DNA of 6,584 nucleotides from Clostridia bacterium (GCA_017452215.1 JAFTMU010000388.1:1-6584), one strand, 5' to 3'; shown: positions 1 to 5,492, numbered from the stretch's first letter. Notes: generated from the letters alone by a model not told the origin. Translations and numbers: made by a program.

Positions 1-805
1 TGAAAGCGGGGAGAATGTTTGCGTAGTTGATGCCAATGATCACAAGGCTGCCCACGGTAAAGGCAATGACCATAAAGGGAACTATCTTTTCCGCCACGTT
101 GGCAACACGCTTCAGTCCTCCAATAGTGATCAGTCCCGCAAGAACCAGGAGGATCACACCCAAAATCAGGTTGTACAGATTGATGCCGCCAAACAGAGTT
201 ACCGAGGAGAGAGCGGGGATATCAAACGCAGAGGAGACGTTGGCAACAATCTTGTTGACCTGTCCCATAGAGCCGATACCAAAGGAAGCCAACAGGGTAA
301 AGATACAGAACAGGACCGCAAGGATCTTGGCGATCAAGCCCAGCCCCTTTTTCTTTCCTAAGCCCTCGGCAAGATAGTACATAGCGCCGCCTGCCCACTC
401 ACCGTTTTTGTTGCGGCGGCGGAAATACATACCCAGCACGTTTTCCGAGAAGTTGGTCATCATACCAAAGAATGCGGCGACCCACATCCAGAACACAGCA
501 CCCGCACCGCCAATGCAGATAGCGGCGGCAACGCCCGCAATGTTACCCGTTCCTACCGTAGCGGCAAGAGCGGTACAAAGGGCCTGGAACGGGGAAATGG
601 CACCCTTTTCCTTGGTGTGACCGATAACGTCCTTTTTAAAAAGACTGCCGATGGTGTTCTTCCACCAATGACCCAGATGAGAGACCTGGAAGCATTTGGT
701 GACACAGGTCATCAGGATTCCCGTGCCGATCAACAGCGCAAGTCCTACAATGCCCCAAACGAAGCCGTTGACGGAGTTGTTGACCGAAGTGATTGCTTCT
801 AACAT
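1..805 (-). CDS. AGCS family alanine/glycine:cation symporter, 3' end cut by window edge
   Basis: This is the N-terminal 268 residues of a polytopic membrane transporter that imports alanine or glycine together with Na+ (AGCS/DagA-AlsT family). Family members are usually about 450-540 residues, so roughly half is visible. The family signature AATVGTGNIAGVAAAI lies at residues 81-96, and WAGGAMYYLAEGL at 137-149 corresponds to the usual GGPMYY motif, with alanine replacing proline. Hydrophobic segments lie near residues 13-34, 72-98, 101-118, 158-180, 208-230 and 240-262. The ATG at 805-803 follows GGAGGT with a 6-nt gap. The preceding leader carries a tandem glycine riboswitch and a terminator, which agrees with glycine/alanine as substrate. 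The family call is secure; the exact substrate (Ala, Gly or both) is inferred. Confidence 0.95.
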   Translation of the reverse strand, partial: MLEAITSVNNSVNGFVWGIVGLALLIGTGILMTCVTKCFQVSHLGHWWKNTIGSLFKKDVIGHTKEKGAISPFQALCTALAATVGTGNIAGVAAAICIGGAGAVFWMWVAAFFGMMTNFSENVLGMYFRRRNKNGEWAGGAMYYLAEGLGKKKGLGLIAKILAVLFCIFTLLASFGIGSMGQVNKIVANVSSAFDIPALSSVTLFGGINLYNLILGVILLVLAGLITIGGLKRVANVAEKIVPFMVIAFTVGSLVIIGINYANILPAF

Positions 806-823
806 AGAAGTACCTCCAAAGAT

Positions 824-856
824 AAAAAAATAGAAACTGTACGATGGCACAGTCTC
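824..856 (-). terminator. Intrinsic terminator in the symporter leader (riboswitch expression platform)
   Basis: Read on the minus strand, GAGACTGT (856-849) pairs with ACAGTTTC (840-833) in 8 bp with one G-U, around an 8-nt loop. TATTTTTTT (832-824) follows. It lies between the glycine aptamers and the symporter ribosome binding site, where a transcription-attenuation platform is expected. The GAGA at the start of its 5' arm is part of TGAGAGA (859-853), which is complementary to a conserved strand of aptamer 2. Confidence 0.8.
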
Positions 857-914
857 TCACAAAAAAACAAAAAGTATTCTAAAATCACCCAAGATCAAGA
901 TGAATATAAAAAAG

Positions 915-1074
915 CTCTTTGTCCTTTTGCCTGAGAGATTAACGCATAGCGCTTTGCCCCTTCGGCACCCAATCGAATGGGATTCTCCAAAGATCTGTCA
1001 GACCACAGTCCTCATTCCCCACGGAACACCTGAGAGCGTTACTCCTTCGGCTGCAAAAGCAATTTCCTGTGACC
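915..1074 (-). promoter_or_regulatory. Tandem glycine riboswitch upstream of the symporter
   Basis: Two glycine aptamers lie in series on the minus strand. Aptamer 1 (1074-1001) closes with GGTCACAG/CTGTGGTC and contains CCGAAGGAGTAACG and CTCTCAGG...AGGAC. Aptamer 2 (about 994-915) closes with TCTTTG/CAAAGA and contains GGAGAAT, CCGAAGGGGCAA and CTCTCAGGCAAAAGGAC, the hallmark of this class. In aptamer 2 a hairpin ATCCCA/TTGGGT lies between the core blocks. In aptamer 1 the usual short loop after CTCTCAGG is replaced by a small stem (TTCC/GGAA, about 1025-1013). A short linker of about six bases joins the aptamers. Glycine riboswitches before AGCS genes are known in Firmicutes and vibrios; repression by glycine is the likely mode here. 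Confidence 0.95.
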
Positions 1075-1094
1075 GTCATACAGATAACGGGGTT

Positions 1095-1123
1095 ATTATA
1101 CACCCGAATTCCCGATATTTCAA
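1095..1123 (-). promoter_or_regulatory. SigmaA promoter for the riboswitch-symporter transcript
   Basis: On the minus strand, TTGAAA (1123-1118) and TATAAT (1100-1095) are separated by exactly 17 bp. Transcription would start near 1088, about 14 nt before aptamer 1, so the whole riboswitch is included in the leader of about 280 nt. Confidence 0.85.
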
Positions 1124-1206
1124 TACCTTTTTTCAAAAAAATAAATTTTTAGACATAAAATTCAAAAAAGCAAGCGTTTTCCATGCAAAAACAGACAACA
1201 CTCCCA

Positions 1207-1243
1207 AAAGAAAAGCGCCCAACGGATCTCTCCGCCGAGCGCT
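1207..1243 (-). terminator. Intrinsic terminator of the XRE/zinc-ribbon gene
   Basis: On the minus strand, AGCGCTCGGCGGA (1243-1231) pairs along all 13 positions (three G-U) with TCCGTTGGGCGCT (1226-1214) around a GAGA tetraloop. TTTTCTTTT follows. It begins 17 nt after the stop codon at 1261 and insulates the riboswitch promoter from upstream transcription. Confidence 0.9.
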
Positions 1244-1260
1244 CTTTCGGAATAAAGCGA

Positions 1261-1872
1261 TTATTCCTTTTCGATTTTCTTCTTTTGCCAGGATCTCTGT
1301 TGGCACTTGGGGCATTTCATATATCTGGTCCTGCCCATGTGCATCGCCCAAAGAACACTGGAATAAGAGGGTACGTATCTGTGCTTGCATTTTGCGCATT
1401 CATAGTAGCCCGCCGTCTGCTCAATGCGCAGGGCAAAGCCGATCCCCACCAGTGTGGGAATGAAAGCACCCACGATCACAACGATGTGCAACCAATCTGC
1501 CATCGGCAAAAAGGCAGCCAAAAACGTGAGCGCAAGCAAATAGACCATGCAGATCACACCGATCACGATCTCCAGCGTCAACAGCTGCCTGTCATTTTCT
1601 TCCTTTTGCTTGACCATGTCAAGCATGACTTTTTCCGCTTCCTTGTTGTAGTTTTCCATAGTAATTACCTCCCCGTGTAATAAATCGTTTACGTTGATTT
1701 TCAAAATTTTGCACAGCTCCAGCATGATCGAGGAATCGGGCATAGACCGCCCGTTTTCCCATTTGGATACTGCTCTGTCCGTGATGCTCAAAAGCTCCGC
1801 CAATTGCATTTGCGTCAGCCCGACTGCTTTTCTTCGTTCGGCAATGAATCTGCCGATTTTGATTTGATCCAT
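1261..1872 (-). CDS. XRE-family regulator with two membrane segments and a C-terminal zinc ribbon
   Basis: This 203-residue protein has three parts. Residues 4-66 form a Cro/CI-type helix-turn-helix (LTQMQLAELLSITDRAVSKWENG at 19-41, with the SKWENGRSMPD recognition-helix and turn pattern common in Clostridia). Two hydrophobic helices lie near 98-122 and 127-148. The C-terminal zinc ribbon has C159-x2-C162 and C187-x2-C190, with a basic tail. The design suggests a membrane-tethered DNA-binding protein that could sense an envelope or metal/redox signal; that role is inferred. The ATG at 1872-1870 follows AAAGGAGGT at a 6-nt gap. It is monocistronic: it starts about 100 bp after the hydrolase gene ends and has its own promoter candidate and terminator. 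The target genes are unknown; autoregulation is possible because of the palindrome at 1892-1902. Confidence 0.9.
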   Translation of the reverse strand: MDQIKIGRFIAERRKAVGLTQMQLAELLSITDRAVSKWENGRSMPDSSIMLELCKILKINVNDLLHGEVITMENYNKEAEKVMLDMVKQKEENDRQLLTLEIVIGVICMVYLLALTFLAAFLPMADWLHIVVIVGAFIPTLVGIGFALRIEQTAGYYECAKCKHRYVPSYSSVLWAMHMGRTRYMKCPKCQQRSWQKKKIEKE

Positions 1873-1891
1873 GGTTTTACCTCCTTTCCGC

Positions 1892-1924
1892 TTACAGTGT
1901 AACTTATTTTTGGAGAAAAGTCTA
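1892..1924 (-). promoter_or_regulatory. Probable promoter with overlapping palindrome for the XRE/zinc-ribbon gene
   Basis: On the minus strand, TAGACT (1924-1919) and TACACT (1901-1896) are 17 bp apart; each matches 4 of 6 consensus positions. The -10 lies inside the perfect 11-bp palindrome TTACA-c-TGTAA (1902-1892), a natural place for a repressor such as the adjacent XRE protein. The promoter call is moderate; the palindrome itself is exact. Confidence 0.5.
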
Positions 1925-1951
1925 CAAACCGTTGGTTGAATCGGGGAGTAT

Positions 1952-1972
1952 TTCTACCAAACGGCAGTAGAA
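1952..1972 (-). terminator. Weak hairpin just after the metallo-hydrolase stop codon
   Basis: TTCTAC (1952-1957) and GTAGAA (1967-1972) form a 6-bp stem with a 9-nt loop, starting 2 nt after the stop codon on the minus strand. The minus-strand U-tract is poor (ATACT). The plus-strand 3' side is T-rich (TTTTATTGTTTT), but no plus-strand gene reads into it. It is a possible weak terminator only. Confidence 0.3.
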
Positions 1973-1974
1973 TT

Positions 1975-2634
1975 TTATTGTTTTGCGTCAAGCGAGAGCG
2001 CAATACACGCTTCAAGATACCGCTTTACCGCCTCTTGCCCCTCTGCAATACTGCCAAGCGGCACGTACTCGTGCGCCGCTACGATACGAAAAAGGTCCAT
2101 GTCCATCAATCGCCGTACAGAGGCACGGTAACGTTCTCCGTCATTGATCCCATGGACGTATTTACCCACTCCCGCCAGCTGTAAGCAATCTCCCGAGAGG
2201 AGTGTTTTCGTTTTTCTGTCAAAATATCCGCAGGACTGCTCCGTGTGCCCGGGGAGATGGACCACCTCTAATCGTCCGTCGATCAGATCTCCATCACGCA
2301 AAAGCATAAAGTCACACACGTCAAAGGGCGTCATGCTCATGACCTTGGCATGAGGGATCCGCTCACGTAAGGCGTCCAATCCACCCGCATGATCGCCATG
2401 GGAATGGGTCAAAAGGAGCAGCTTAATCACTTCAAGGGGAATCCCCAATTTTTCAAGAGCGGGCAGAACGTAGTTCACCACGTCCCCCTCATCAGAGGCA
2501 GCGTCGATCAAAGCAGCCCCACTATCGCAAAGGGCGAGATATACCGTGGTGTTGAGCTCCTCAAAGGGAATACGTAACCGATAAATCCCCTCATCAATGC
2601 CCTCAAACCCGCAGGGCAGGGAAGTCTTACCCAC
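1975..2634 (-). CDS. Metallo-beta-lactamase-fold hydrolase (glyoxalase II-like)
   Basis: This 219-residue cytosolic protein of the MBL-fold hydrolase superfamily has the usual length for a stand-alone domain. All expected metal ligands are visible: THSHGDH at 76-82 (H77, H79, D81, H82), H130 in LPGHTEQS, D149 in LLSGDC and H188 in AAHEY. This supports a binuclear metal site acting on an ester, thioester or lactone; the substrate cannot be read from sequence. The start is GTG at 2634-2632. The first in-frame ATG encodes residue 99, beyond the catalytic motif, so it cannot be the start. A GGCGGT ribosome binding site lies 6 nt before the GTG, and a consensus promoter is just upstream. The gene is monocistronic, with no obvious functional link to its neighbours. 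Confidence 0.9.
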   Translation of the reverse strand: MGKTSLPCGFEGIDEGIYRLRIPFEELNTTVYLALCDSGAALIDAASDEGDVVNYVLPALEKLGIPLEVIKLLLLTHSHGDHAGGLDALRERIPHAKVMSMTPFDVCDFMLLRDGDLIDGRLEVVHLPGHTEQSCGYFDRKTKTLLSGDCLQLAGVGKYVHGINDGERYRASVRRLMDMDLFRIVAAHEYVPLGSIAEGQEAVKRYLEACIALSLDAKQ

Positions 2635-2657
2635 CCAATCACCGCCTTTCCTTGGCT

Positions 2658-2686
2658 ATTATAACATAAGCCATTTCTGTTGTCAA
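2658..2686 (-). promoter_or_regulatory. Consensus sigmaA promoter of the metallo-hydrolase gene
   Basis: On the minus strand, TTGACA (2686-2681), a 17-bp spacer and TATAAT (2663-2658) match consensus at all twelve positions, and TGT before the -10 adds an extended -10. The start site would be near 2651, giving a leader of only about 17 nt before the GTG. A small inverted repeat TGGCT/AGCCA (2653-2657/2669-2673) brackets the -10. Confidence 0.92.
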
Positions 2687-2690
2687 CGAA

Positions 2691-2727
2691 CCCGAACGTT
2701 TTTAACCGAAATCAAAAACCGATCACA
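2691..2727. repeat. 37-bp dispersed repeat, copy A
   Basis: This copy matches 6119-6155 in the same orientation at 35 of 37 positions; the differences are T/G at 2699 versus 6127 and A/C at 2716 versus 6144. On the minus strand it contains two related blocks, TGATCGGTT and TGATTTCGGTT. It abuts the hairpin at 2728-2762 with no gap and ends 4 bp before the -35 of the hydrolase promoter. No identity as a known element is recognised. Confidence 0.85.
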
Positions 2728-2762
2728 GGGGGTCTCAAATACGGACTGCATTTGAGACCCCC
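2728..2762 (-). terminator. Long perfect hairpin after the DUF4234-like gene
   Basis: GGGGGTCTCAAAT (2728-2740) and ATTTGAGACCCCC (2750-2762) form a perfect 13-bp stem with a 9-nt loop, 45 nt after the stop codon at 2808. It is probably the terminator for the minus-strand gene. It lacks an immediate U-tract; the dispersed repeat follows directly (TGTGATCGGTTTTTGATTT). Termination is likely but unproven. Confidence 0.65.
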
Positions 2763-2807
2763 GTTTAAATGTTTCGACAGAAAAGATGTCATATGTTTTC
2801 AAAATTT

Positions 2808-3257
2808 TTATTTCGCCGACAAATTTTGATTATAATCTTCACAAAGAAGATTCATTGCCTTGCACAGCCTATGAAAATATACAAACGGTCCAACCAAAAT
2901 AAGAGAGCCCAACACAAGCCAACACCAAAAATCCTTTGTTTGAAAATTATAGTTAATATTACGGTTGGATAAGGCTTCTTCTATTCGCCCGGCTATCTCA
3001 TAATGCCAAAAATCAAGCACAATAGAGAAAGTAAACAACGAAAGAATATATGCAAAAACGAAATTCATTGTTTTTGAATGATCATCTTTTGGGGAGACTT
3101 TGTCAATATCAAAGGAAAAAGGGATAAAGAAAAAAATACTGTAAATTCCAAGCGTTACGATGCTTAAGAACATCAATTTCCACATACTTCTGTTTGTCTG
3201 TAATTTTGGTTGCTTGTGCTCTTTTTCTTCGTCATCGTAAGCATATCTGTATGCCAT
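2808..3257 (-). CDS. DUF4234-like small membrane protein
   Basis: This 149-residue integral membrane protein of unknown function has a charged cytosolic N-terminus (residues 1-24). RSMWKLMFLSIVTLGIYSIFFF (23-44) matches the DUF4234 pattern, in which a hydrophobic helix ends in TLGIY. Further membrane segments lie near 64-84 and 110-128, and a short segment around 129-143 (HRLCKAMNLLCEDYN) carries two cysteines. The ATG at 3257-3255 follows AAAGGAG with a 6-nt gap. It has its own consensus promoter at 3330-3302 and ends before the hairpin at 2762. The coding sequence is clearly more AT-rich than the symporter and hydrolase genes. The family assignment rests on the helix motif and is moderately secure. 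Confidence 0.85.
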   Translation of the reverse strand: MAYRYAYDDEEKEHKQPKLQTNRSMWKLMFLSIVTLGIYSIFFFIPFSFDIDKVSPKDDHSKTMNFVFAYILSLFTFSIVLDFWHYEIAGRIEEALSNRNINYNFQTKDFWCWLVLGSLILVGPFVYFHRLCKAMNLLCEDYNQNLSAK

Positions 3258-3301
3258 AGTGTTCTCCTTTCACATTTTCTTTTGCTTCGGTCTTTTTTGT
3301 T

Positions 3302-3330
3302 ATTATACCGCATTTGCGGGGGAATGTCAA
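3302..3330 (-). promoter_or_regulatory. Consensus sigmaA promoter of the DUF4234-like gene, with a palindrome in the spacer
   Basis: On the minus strand, TTGACA (3330-3325), a 17-bp spacer and TATAAT (3307-3302) match consensus exactly. The spacer contains the inverted repeat CCGCA-tt-TGCGG (3308-3319) directly beside the -10, a possible operator. The leader to the ATG is about 40 nt. Upstream, the stretch up to the lipoprotein stop at 3421 holds only weak hairpins, for example GTGTG/CACAC at 3366-3378. Confidence 0.88.
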
Positions 3331-3420
3331 GGGGATGCCAATCGGATACTGATCGGACAAGTGGAGTGTGCATCACACCCAAGAGCTGTTGTTAGGTTTC
3401 AGTCCCACTGTTTGGAACTG

Positions 3421-4047
3421 TTATTGGAACATTGCCTCAATTTCCGCTACCTGATATCCTCTGGGGATGGTTACGATAATGAACGTCATGTATCCCCCCT
3501 GCTTGCTCAGATAATAAGCCTGCTGCATGGATTGACCGGACATAGATACGGAGCAAATCAACCGTGTAAATTCGGTTTCACCAAGTTTTACAGTATCATG
3601 CTTTTCGGGGAAGGTAACCTGCATTGTAGAGGATACAGCCTTAAGCTGTTCCTTAAGCGCATCCACATACTGCTCTATGGTGATGTTGGTGGAAAGTGTT
3701 TTAGCGAGGTTTTCATATCCCACATTGATATTTGTTCCAGTGAATATATCTCTTACCATCATATCGTACACTGTGGGATTGAGCTCCAGCGTTTCCTTGA
3801 AGTTTTCCCCCAACAGCACCTCTGCGCCGAGATTGATAGCTGCTGCGATTTCTTCGTCGGTACAATACACCCAGGACGTTGGCTTTACAAACTCAAAACC
3901 CAAATAGTCATTTTTGTAAATATCGCCCTTAACGGTTCCACGGGAAATCTTGGGTTGCGGGGCTCCACCGGAAGTTATCGGGTTCTGGCAACCGACAAAC
4001 AACAGTACTGTGATAATTGCAAGGGTCAAAGCTACGATTTTTTTCAT
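3421..4047 (-). CDS. Secreted lipoprotein with a PsbP-like domain, clostridial type
   Basis: This 208-residue protein has a lipoprotein signal peptide: MKK, a hydrophobic core (residues 4-18) and lipobox FVGC with the lipidated cysteine at C20. A short Ser/Gly/Pro linker follows, then a globular domain from about residue 43. The run NDYLGFEFVKPTSWVY (46-61) resembles PsbP/DUF1795-type domains found in lipoproteins of gut Clostridia; this family placement is from memory and moderate. The role is unknown; it would sit on the outer face of the membrane. The ATG at 4047-4045 is chosen because GGAGG lies 8 nt before it and the signal peptide starts there; the upstream in-frame codons lack a ribosome binding site. 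It diverges from the XRE gene at 4218 across the shared switch. No convincing terminator follows. Confidence 0.88.
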   Translation of the reverse strand: MKKIVALTLAIITVLLFVGCQNPITSGGAPQPKISRGTVKGDIYKNDYLGFEFVKPTSWVYCTDEEIAAAINLGAEVLLGENFKETLELNPTVYDMMVRDIFTGTNINVGYENLAKTLSTNITIEQYVDALKEQLKAVSSTMQVTFPEKHDTVKLGETEFTRLICSVSMSGQSMQQAYYLSKQGGYMTFIIVTIPRGYQVAEIEAMFQ

Positions 4048-4132
4048 TTTCTTTTCCTCCATAGTATGAATATAAGATAGTGTACAGTCCAAATTTACTA
4101 AAAGCTGAGGAATTCTGAACGGTACTATATTT

Positions 4133-4161
4133 ATTATACTCAATTTATGAGTATTTGTCAA
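4133..4161 (-). promoter_or_regulatory. Consensus promoter of the lipoprotein gene, operator in its spacer
   Basis: On the minus strand, TTGACA (4161-4156), 17 bp and TATAAT (4138-4133) match consensus exactly. The first 19-bp palindrome (4136-4154) fills the spacer and enters the -10. The expected start site is near 4126, giving a leader of about 80 nt. Its -35 shares five base pairs with the -35 of the opposing promoter. Confidence 0.92.
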
Positions 4162-4179
4162 TACTCAATTTATGAGTAT
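4136..4179. repeat. Two identical 19-bp palindromic operators
   Basis: ATACTCA-attta-TGAGTAT occurs exactly twice, at 4136-4154 and 4161-4179, separated by TTGTCA; the copies start 25 bp apart. Each has perfect 7-bp arms. Each sits between the -35 and -10 of one of two divergent promoters. The obvious candidate ligand is the XRE protein encoded at 4218, since such regulators usually bind twofold-symmetric sites beside their own gene. The binding is inferred; the repeats are exact. Confidence 0.9.
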
Positions 4180-4182
4180 GAT
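4155..4182 (+). promoter_or_regulatory. Promoter of the small XRE gene
   Basis: TTGTCA (4155-4160), a 16-bp spacer and TATGAT (4177-4182) fit sigmaA. The second palindrome (4161-4179) covers the spacer and the first half of the -10. A second -10-like TATAAT lies at 4194-4199 but has only a poor -35 (TTATGA at 4170-4175), so it is a weaker alternative. Confidence 0.7.
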
Positions 4183-4217
4183 AACATTTTTTATATAATC
4201 TTGATAAGGGGTAAAAA

Positions 4218-4427
4218 ATGAATTATCGAACGAGAATGAGAAATCTGCGTGAGGACAACGATTTAACGCAAAAGGAAGTAGGAAAAATCATCAATAAATC
4301 CCAGCAGGGATACAGTCATATTGAGGATGGGCGTGCAGAATTAAAGATCGAGGATCTGATAAAGCTGTGCGATTATTATAACGTGTCCGCCGATTATCTG
4401 ATCGGACGTTGCGAAAACCAAAAATAA
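4218..4427 (+). CDS. Small XRE-family DNA-binding regulator
   Basis: This 69-residue single-domain Cro/CI-type helix-turn-helix protein has LTQKEVGKIINKSQQGYSHIEDG at 16-38 as the HTH core. IEDLIKLCDYYNVSADYLIGR at 44-64 is the typical last two helices, ending in the common YLIGR motif. It has no sensor domain, so any signal must come through a partner or through its concentration. The ATG follows AAGGGG with a 6-nt gap. It is the only plus-strand gene here and diverges from the lipoprotein gene. The two identical palindromes between them make autoregulation plus control of the lipoprotein gene the likely job. Repression is the simplest model because the sites overlap both core promoters. It could also be a phage-like or toxin-antitoxin remnant, but no partner gene lies beside it. 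Confidence 0.92.
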   Translation: MNYRTRMRNLREDNDLTQKEVGKIINKSQQGYSHIEDGRAELKIEDLIKLCDYYNVSADYLIGRCENQK

Positions 4428-4446
4428 CGGCCCTTTTCCTCACTTT

Positions 4447-4469
4447 GCGTGGGGAGAATGCGCCCACGC
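4447..4469. terminator. Hairpin between convergent genes
   Basis: GCGTGGG (4447-4453) and CCCACGC (4463-4469) form a 7-bp GC-rich stem between the XRE gene (ends 4427) and the membrane operon (ends 4522). There is no clear U-tract on either side, so it is at most a weak bidirectional terminator. Confidence 0.4.
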
Positions 4470-4521
4470 TATTGCAGCCTTTCCTTGAATTTGGCATCAC
4501 ATAACTTCGTTATTTTGCCAA

Positions 4522-5118
4522 CTATTCGACATTTTTTGATATCAAATCATTGTCGAGCACGAAACAGTTACAGGGATATACGTACACAACGTCGTGATAC
4601 CCTTGTAGGGAAATATAGAAAAAATCATTTCCGCTGATAGAAATGTTTTCAAGTCCTTTTGAACTCATATGATAATCCTTACTCCACTCATAATGTATTT
4701 TACCGCTTGGAACTCTCCAACTGACACCGGAGTGGAAATGATAGAAAGTCACCTGCTTTGCGGAGCGTCCCCTTCCTGTAAAGCTTGTATAAGGCTCATA
4801 GATCATTTCTTCGGTAATGTGGCTTAATTTTTCAATGGATATGGAAATCTCACCACGTTCGAGACGGGAATTCAGCGCCTGTTTTCTTGCCCTGTGATTT
4901 TTATATTCCATAACGAAACGCACTATATGATATACGGCAAACAAAAAGATCAAAAAACCGAGCCAAATGTTTTTTAGGAGAAACCCGATTAGCAAGGCGA
5001 GCAGAGTGATCGGTACAATATAAGCAAAACGCCAGTCCGCCATGTTTGAAAAATTAAAAAACGCTATGCTTTTTAAATCGTTCGTGATATTTGAAAGCGT
5101 TAATGTGTCTTTTCCCAT
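4522..5118 (-). CDS. Membrane-anchored protein of unknown function, third gene of operon
   Basis: The 198-residue product has a short N-terminal region, two closely spaced membrane helices (about 30-48 and 51-71), then a soluble domain from about 72. That domain has features typical of a beta-rich fold: FYHFHSGVSWRVP (125-137), HYEWSKDYHMSSKGLENISI (142-161) and FFYISLQGYHDVVYVYP (166-182). The family is not recognised; the look is that of a hypothetical protein shared among gut Clostridia. The ATG at 5118-5116 is preferred over a TTG eight codons earlier because AGAGGAAGG lies just before it. It starts 20 nt after the preceding gene ends, so it is cotranscribed. The helix hairpin with a large C-terminal domain suggests an attachment or sensory role, but this is only inference. 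Confidence 0.82.
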   Translation of the reverse strand: MGKDTLTLSNITNDLKSIAFFNFSNMADWRFAYIVPITLLALLIGFLLKNIWLGFLIFLFAVYHIVRFVMEYKNHRARKQALNSRLERGEISISIEKLSHITEEMIYEPYTSFTGRGRSAKQVTFYHFHSGVSWRVPSGKIHYEWSKDYHMSSKGLENISISGNDFFYISLQGYHDVVYVYPCNCFVLDNDLISKNVE

Positions 5119-5138
5119 TCTTTTCCTTCCTCTTTCGG

Positions 5139-5489
5139 TCAAAAAAACTTTTGCAAAAAATCAAACAACATTTCCCAAGGCTTTATCATTGGAACGGAAA
5201 TAACAAACGCACCGATCATTTGCACCCACCATAGCTTTTTGCAGAAACCGAATTTATCCGATGCCTTCAAATTAAAAATGAATAGGACTGTTAAGGCAAC
5301 CAAAGCCAAAATTCCGACGATCATACAAAACGGAATGAATTTTGGATATTGTTCGATCGCCGTTGCGCTGTCCAGCGAAACACCAAAAGAAGCTCCCAAT
5401 AGAATCAATAAACACTCAAATCCGATGCTCAAAACGATTGCGTAGGCAACGGCAAACGCAAGGGAAACAAACAAATTGCTTTTTTTCAT
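5139..5489 (-). CDS. Small three-helix membrane protein of unknown function, second gene of operon
   Basis: The product has 116 residues and three hydrophobic helices near 8-34, 53-74 and 86-103. A loop (35-52) lies between the first two helices, and a cluster of charged residues (KASDKFGFCKK, 75-85) precedes the third. No family is recognised. The ATG at 5489-5487 lies 3 nt after the stop of the upstream gene, and GAGGAAG inside that gene serves as ribosome binding site, so the two are translationally coupled. Stoichiometric expression with its neighbours suggests a membrane complex, which is inference. Confidence 0.82.
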   Translation of the reverse strand: MKKSNLFVSLAFAVAYAIVLSIGFECLLILLGASFGVSLDSATAIEQYPKFIPFCMIVGILALVALTVLFIFNLKASDKFGFCKKLWWVQMIGAFVISVPMIKPWEMLFDFLQKFF

Positions 5490-5492
5490 ATT

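Noticed and set aside
27..620. Plus-strand open frames opposite the symporter
   Set aside because: They are antisense to a clear AGCS coding region and read as basic, proline- and threonine-rich nonsense.
900..1463. Plus-strand open frame of 187 codons across the riboswitch region
   Set aside because: It overlaps the riboswitch, its promoter and the 3' end of the XRE gene, all well supported on the minus strand.
3366..3420. GTGTG-CAT-CACAC and an imperfect CAGTCC/GGAACTG hairpin after the lipoprotein gene
   Set aside because: The stems are short or bulged and have no U-tract, so no terminator is called.
3259..4080. Long plus-strand open frame (273 codons) opposite the lipoprotein gene
   Set aside because: It starts with GTG, lacks a ribosome binding site, and its product has no recognisable pattern, whereas the minus strand has a signal peptide, lipobox, ribosome binding site and promoter.
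4048..4161. Longer N-terminus for the lipoprotein, beginning near 4161
   Set aside because: It would begin inside the promoter, upstream of the predicted transcript start, and would bury the signal peptide; GGAGG precedes the ATG at 4047.
4136..4179. The two 19-bp repeats as a minimal CRISPR array
   Set aside because: There are only two copies with a 6-bp spacer that is part of a promoter, and no cas genes; these are operators.
4502..4514. ATAACTTCGTTAT resembles the arm of a loxP site
   Set aside because: Only the first ten bases match, there is no second inverted arm or 8-bp core, and no recombinase gene is nearby; this is chance similarity.
5119..5142. TTG start eight codons upstream for the third operon gene
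   Set aside because: The ATG at 5118 has AGAGGAAGG at proper distance, and the TTG overlaps the stop of the previous gene without its own site.
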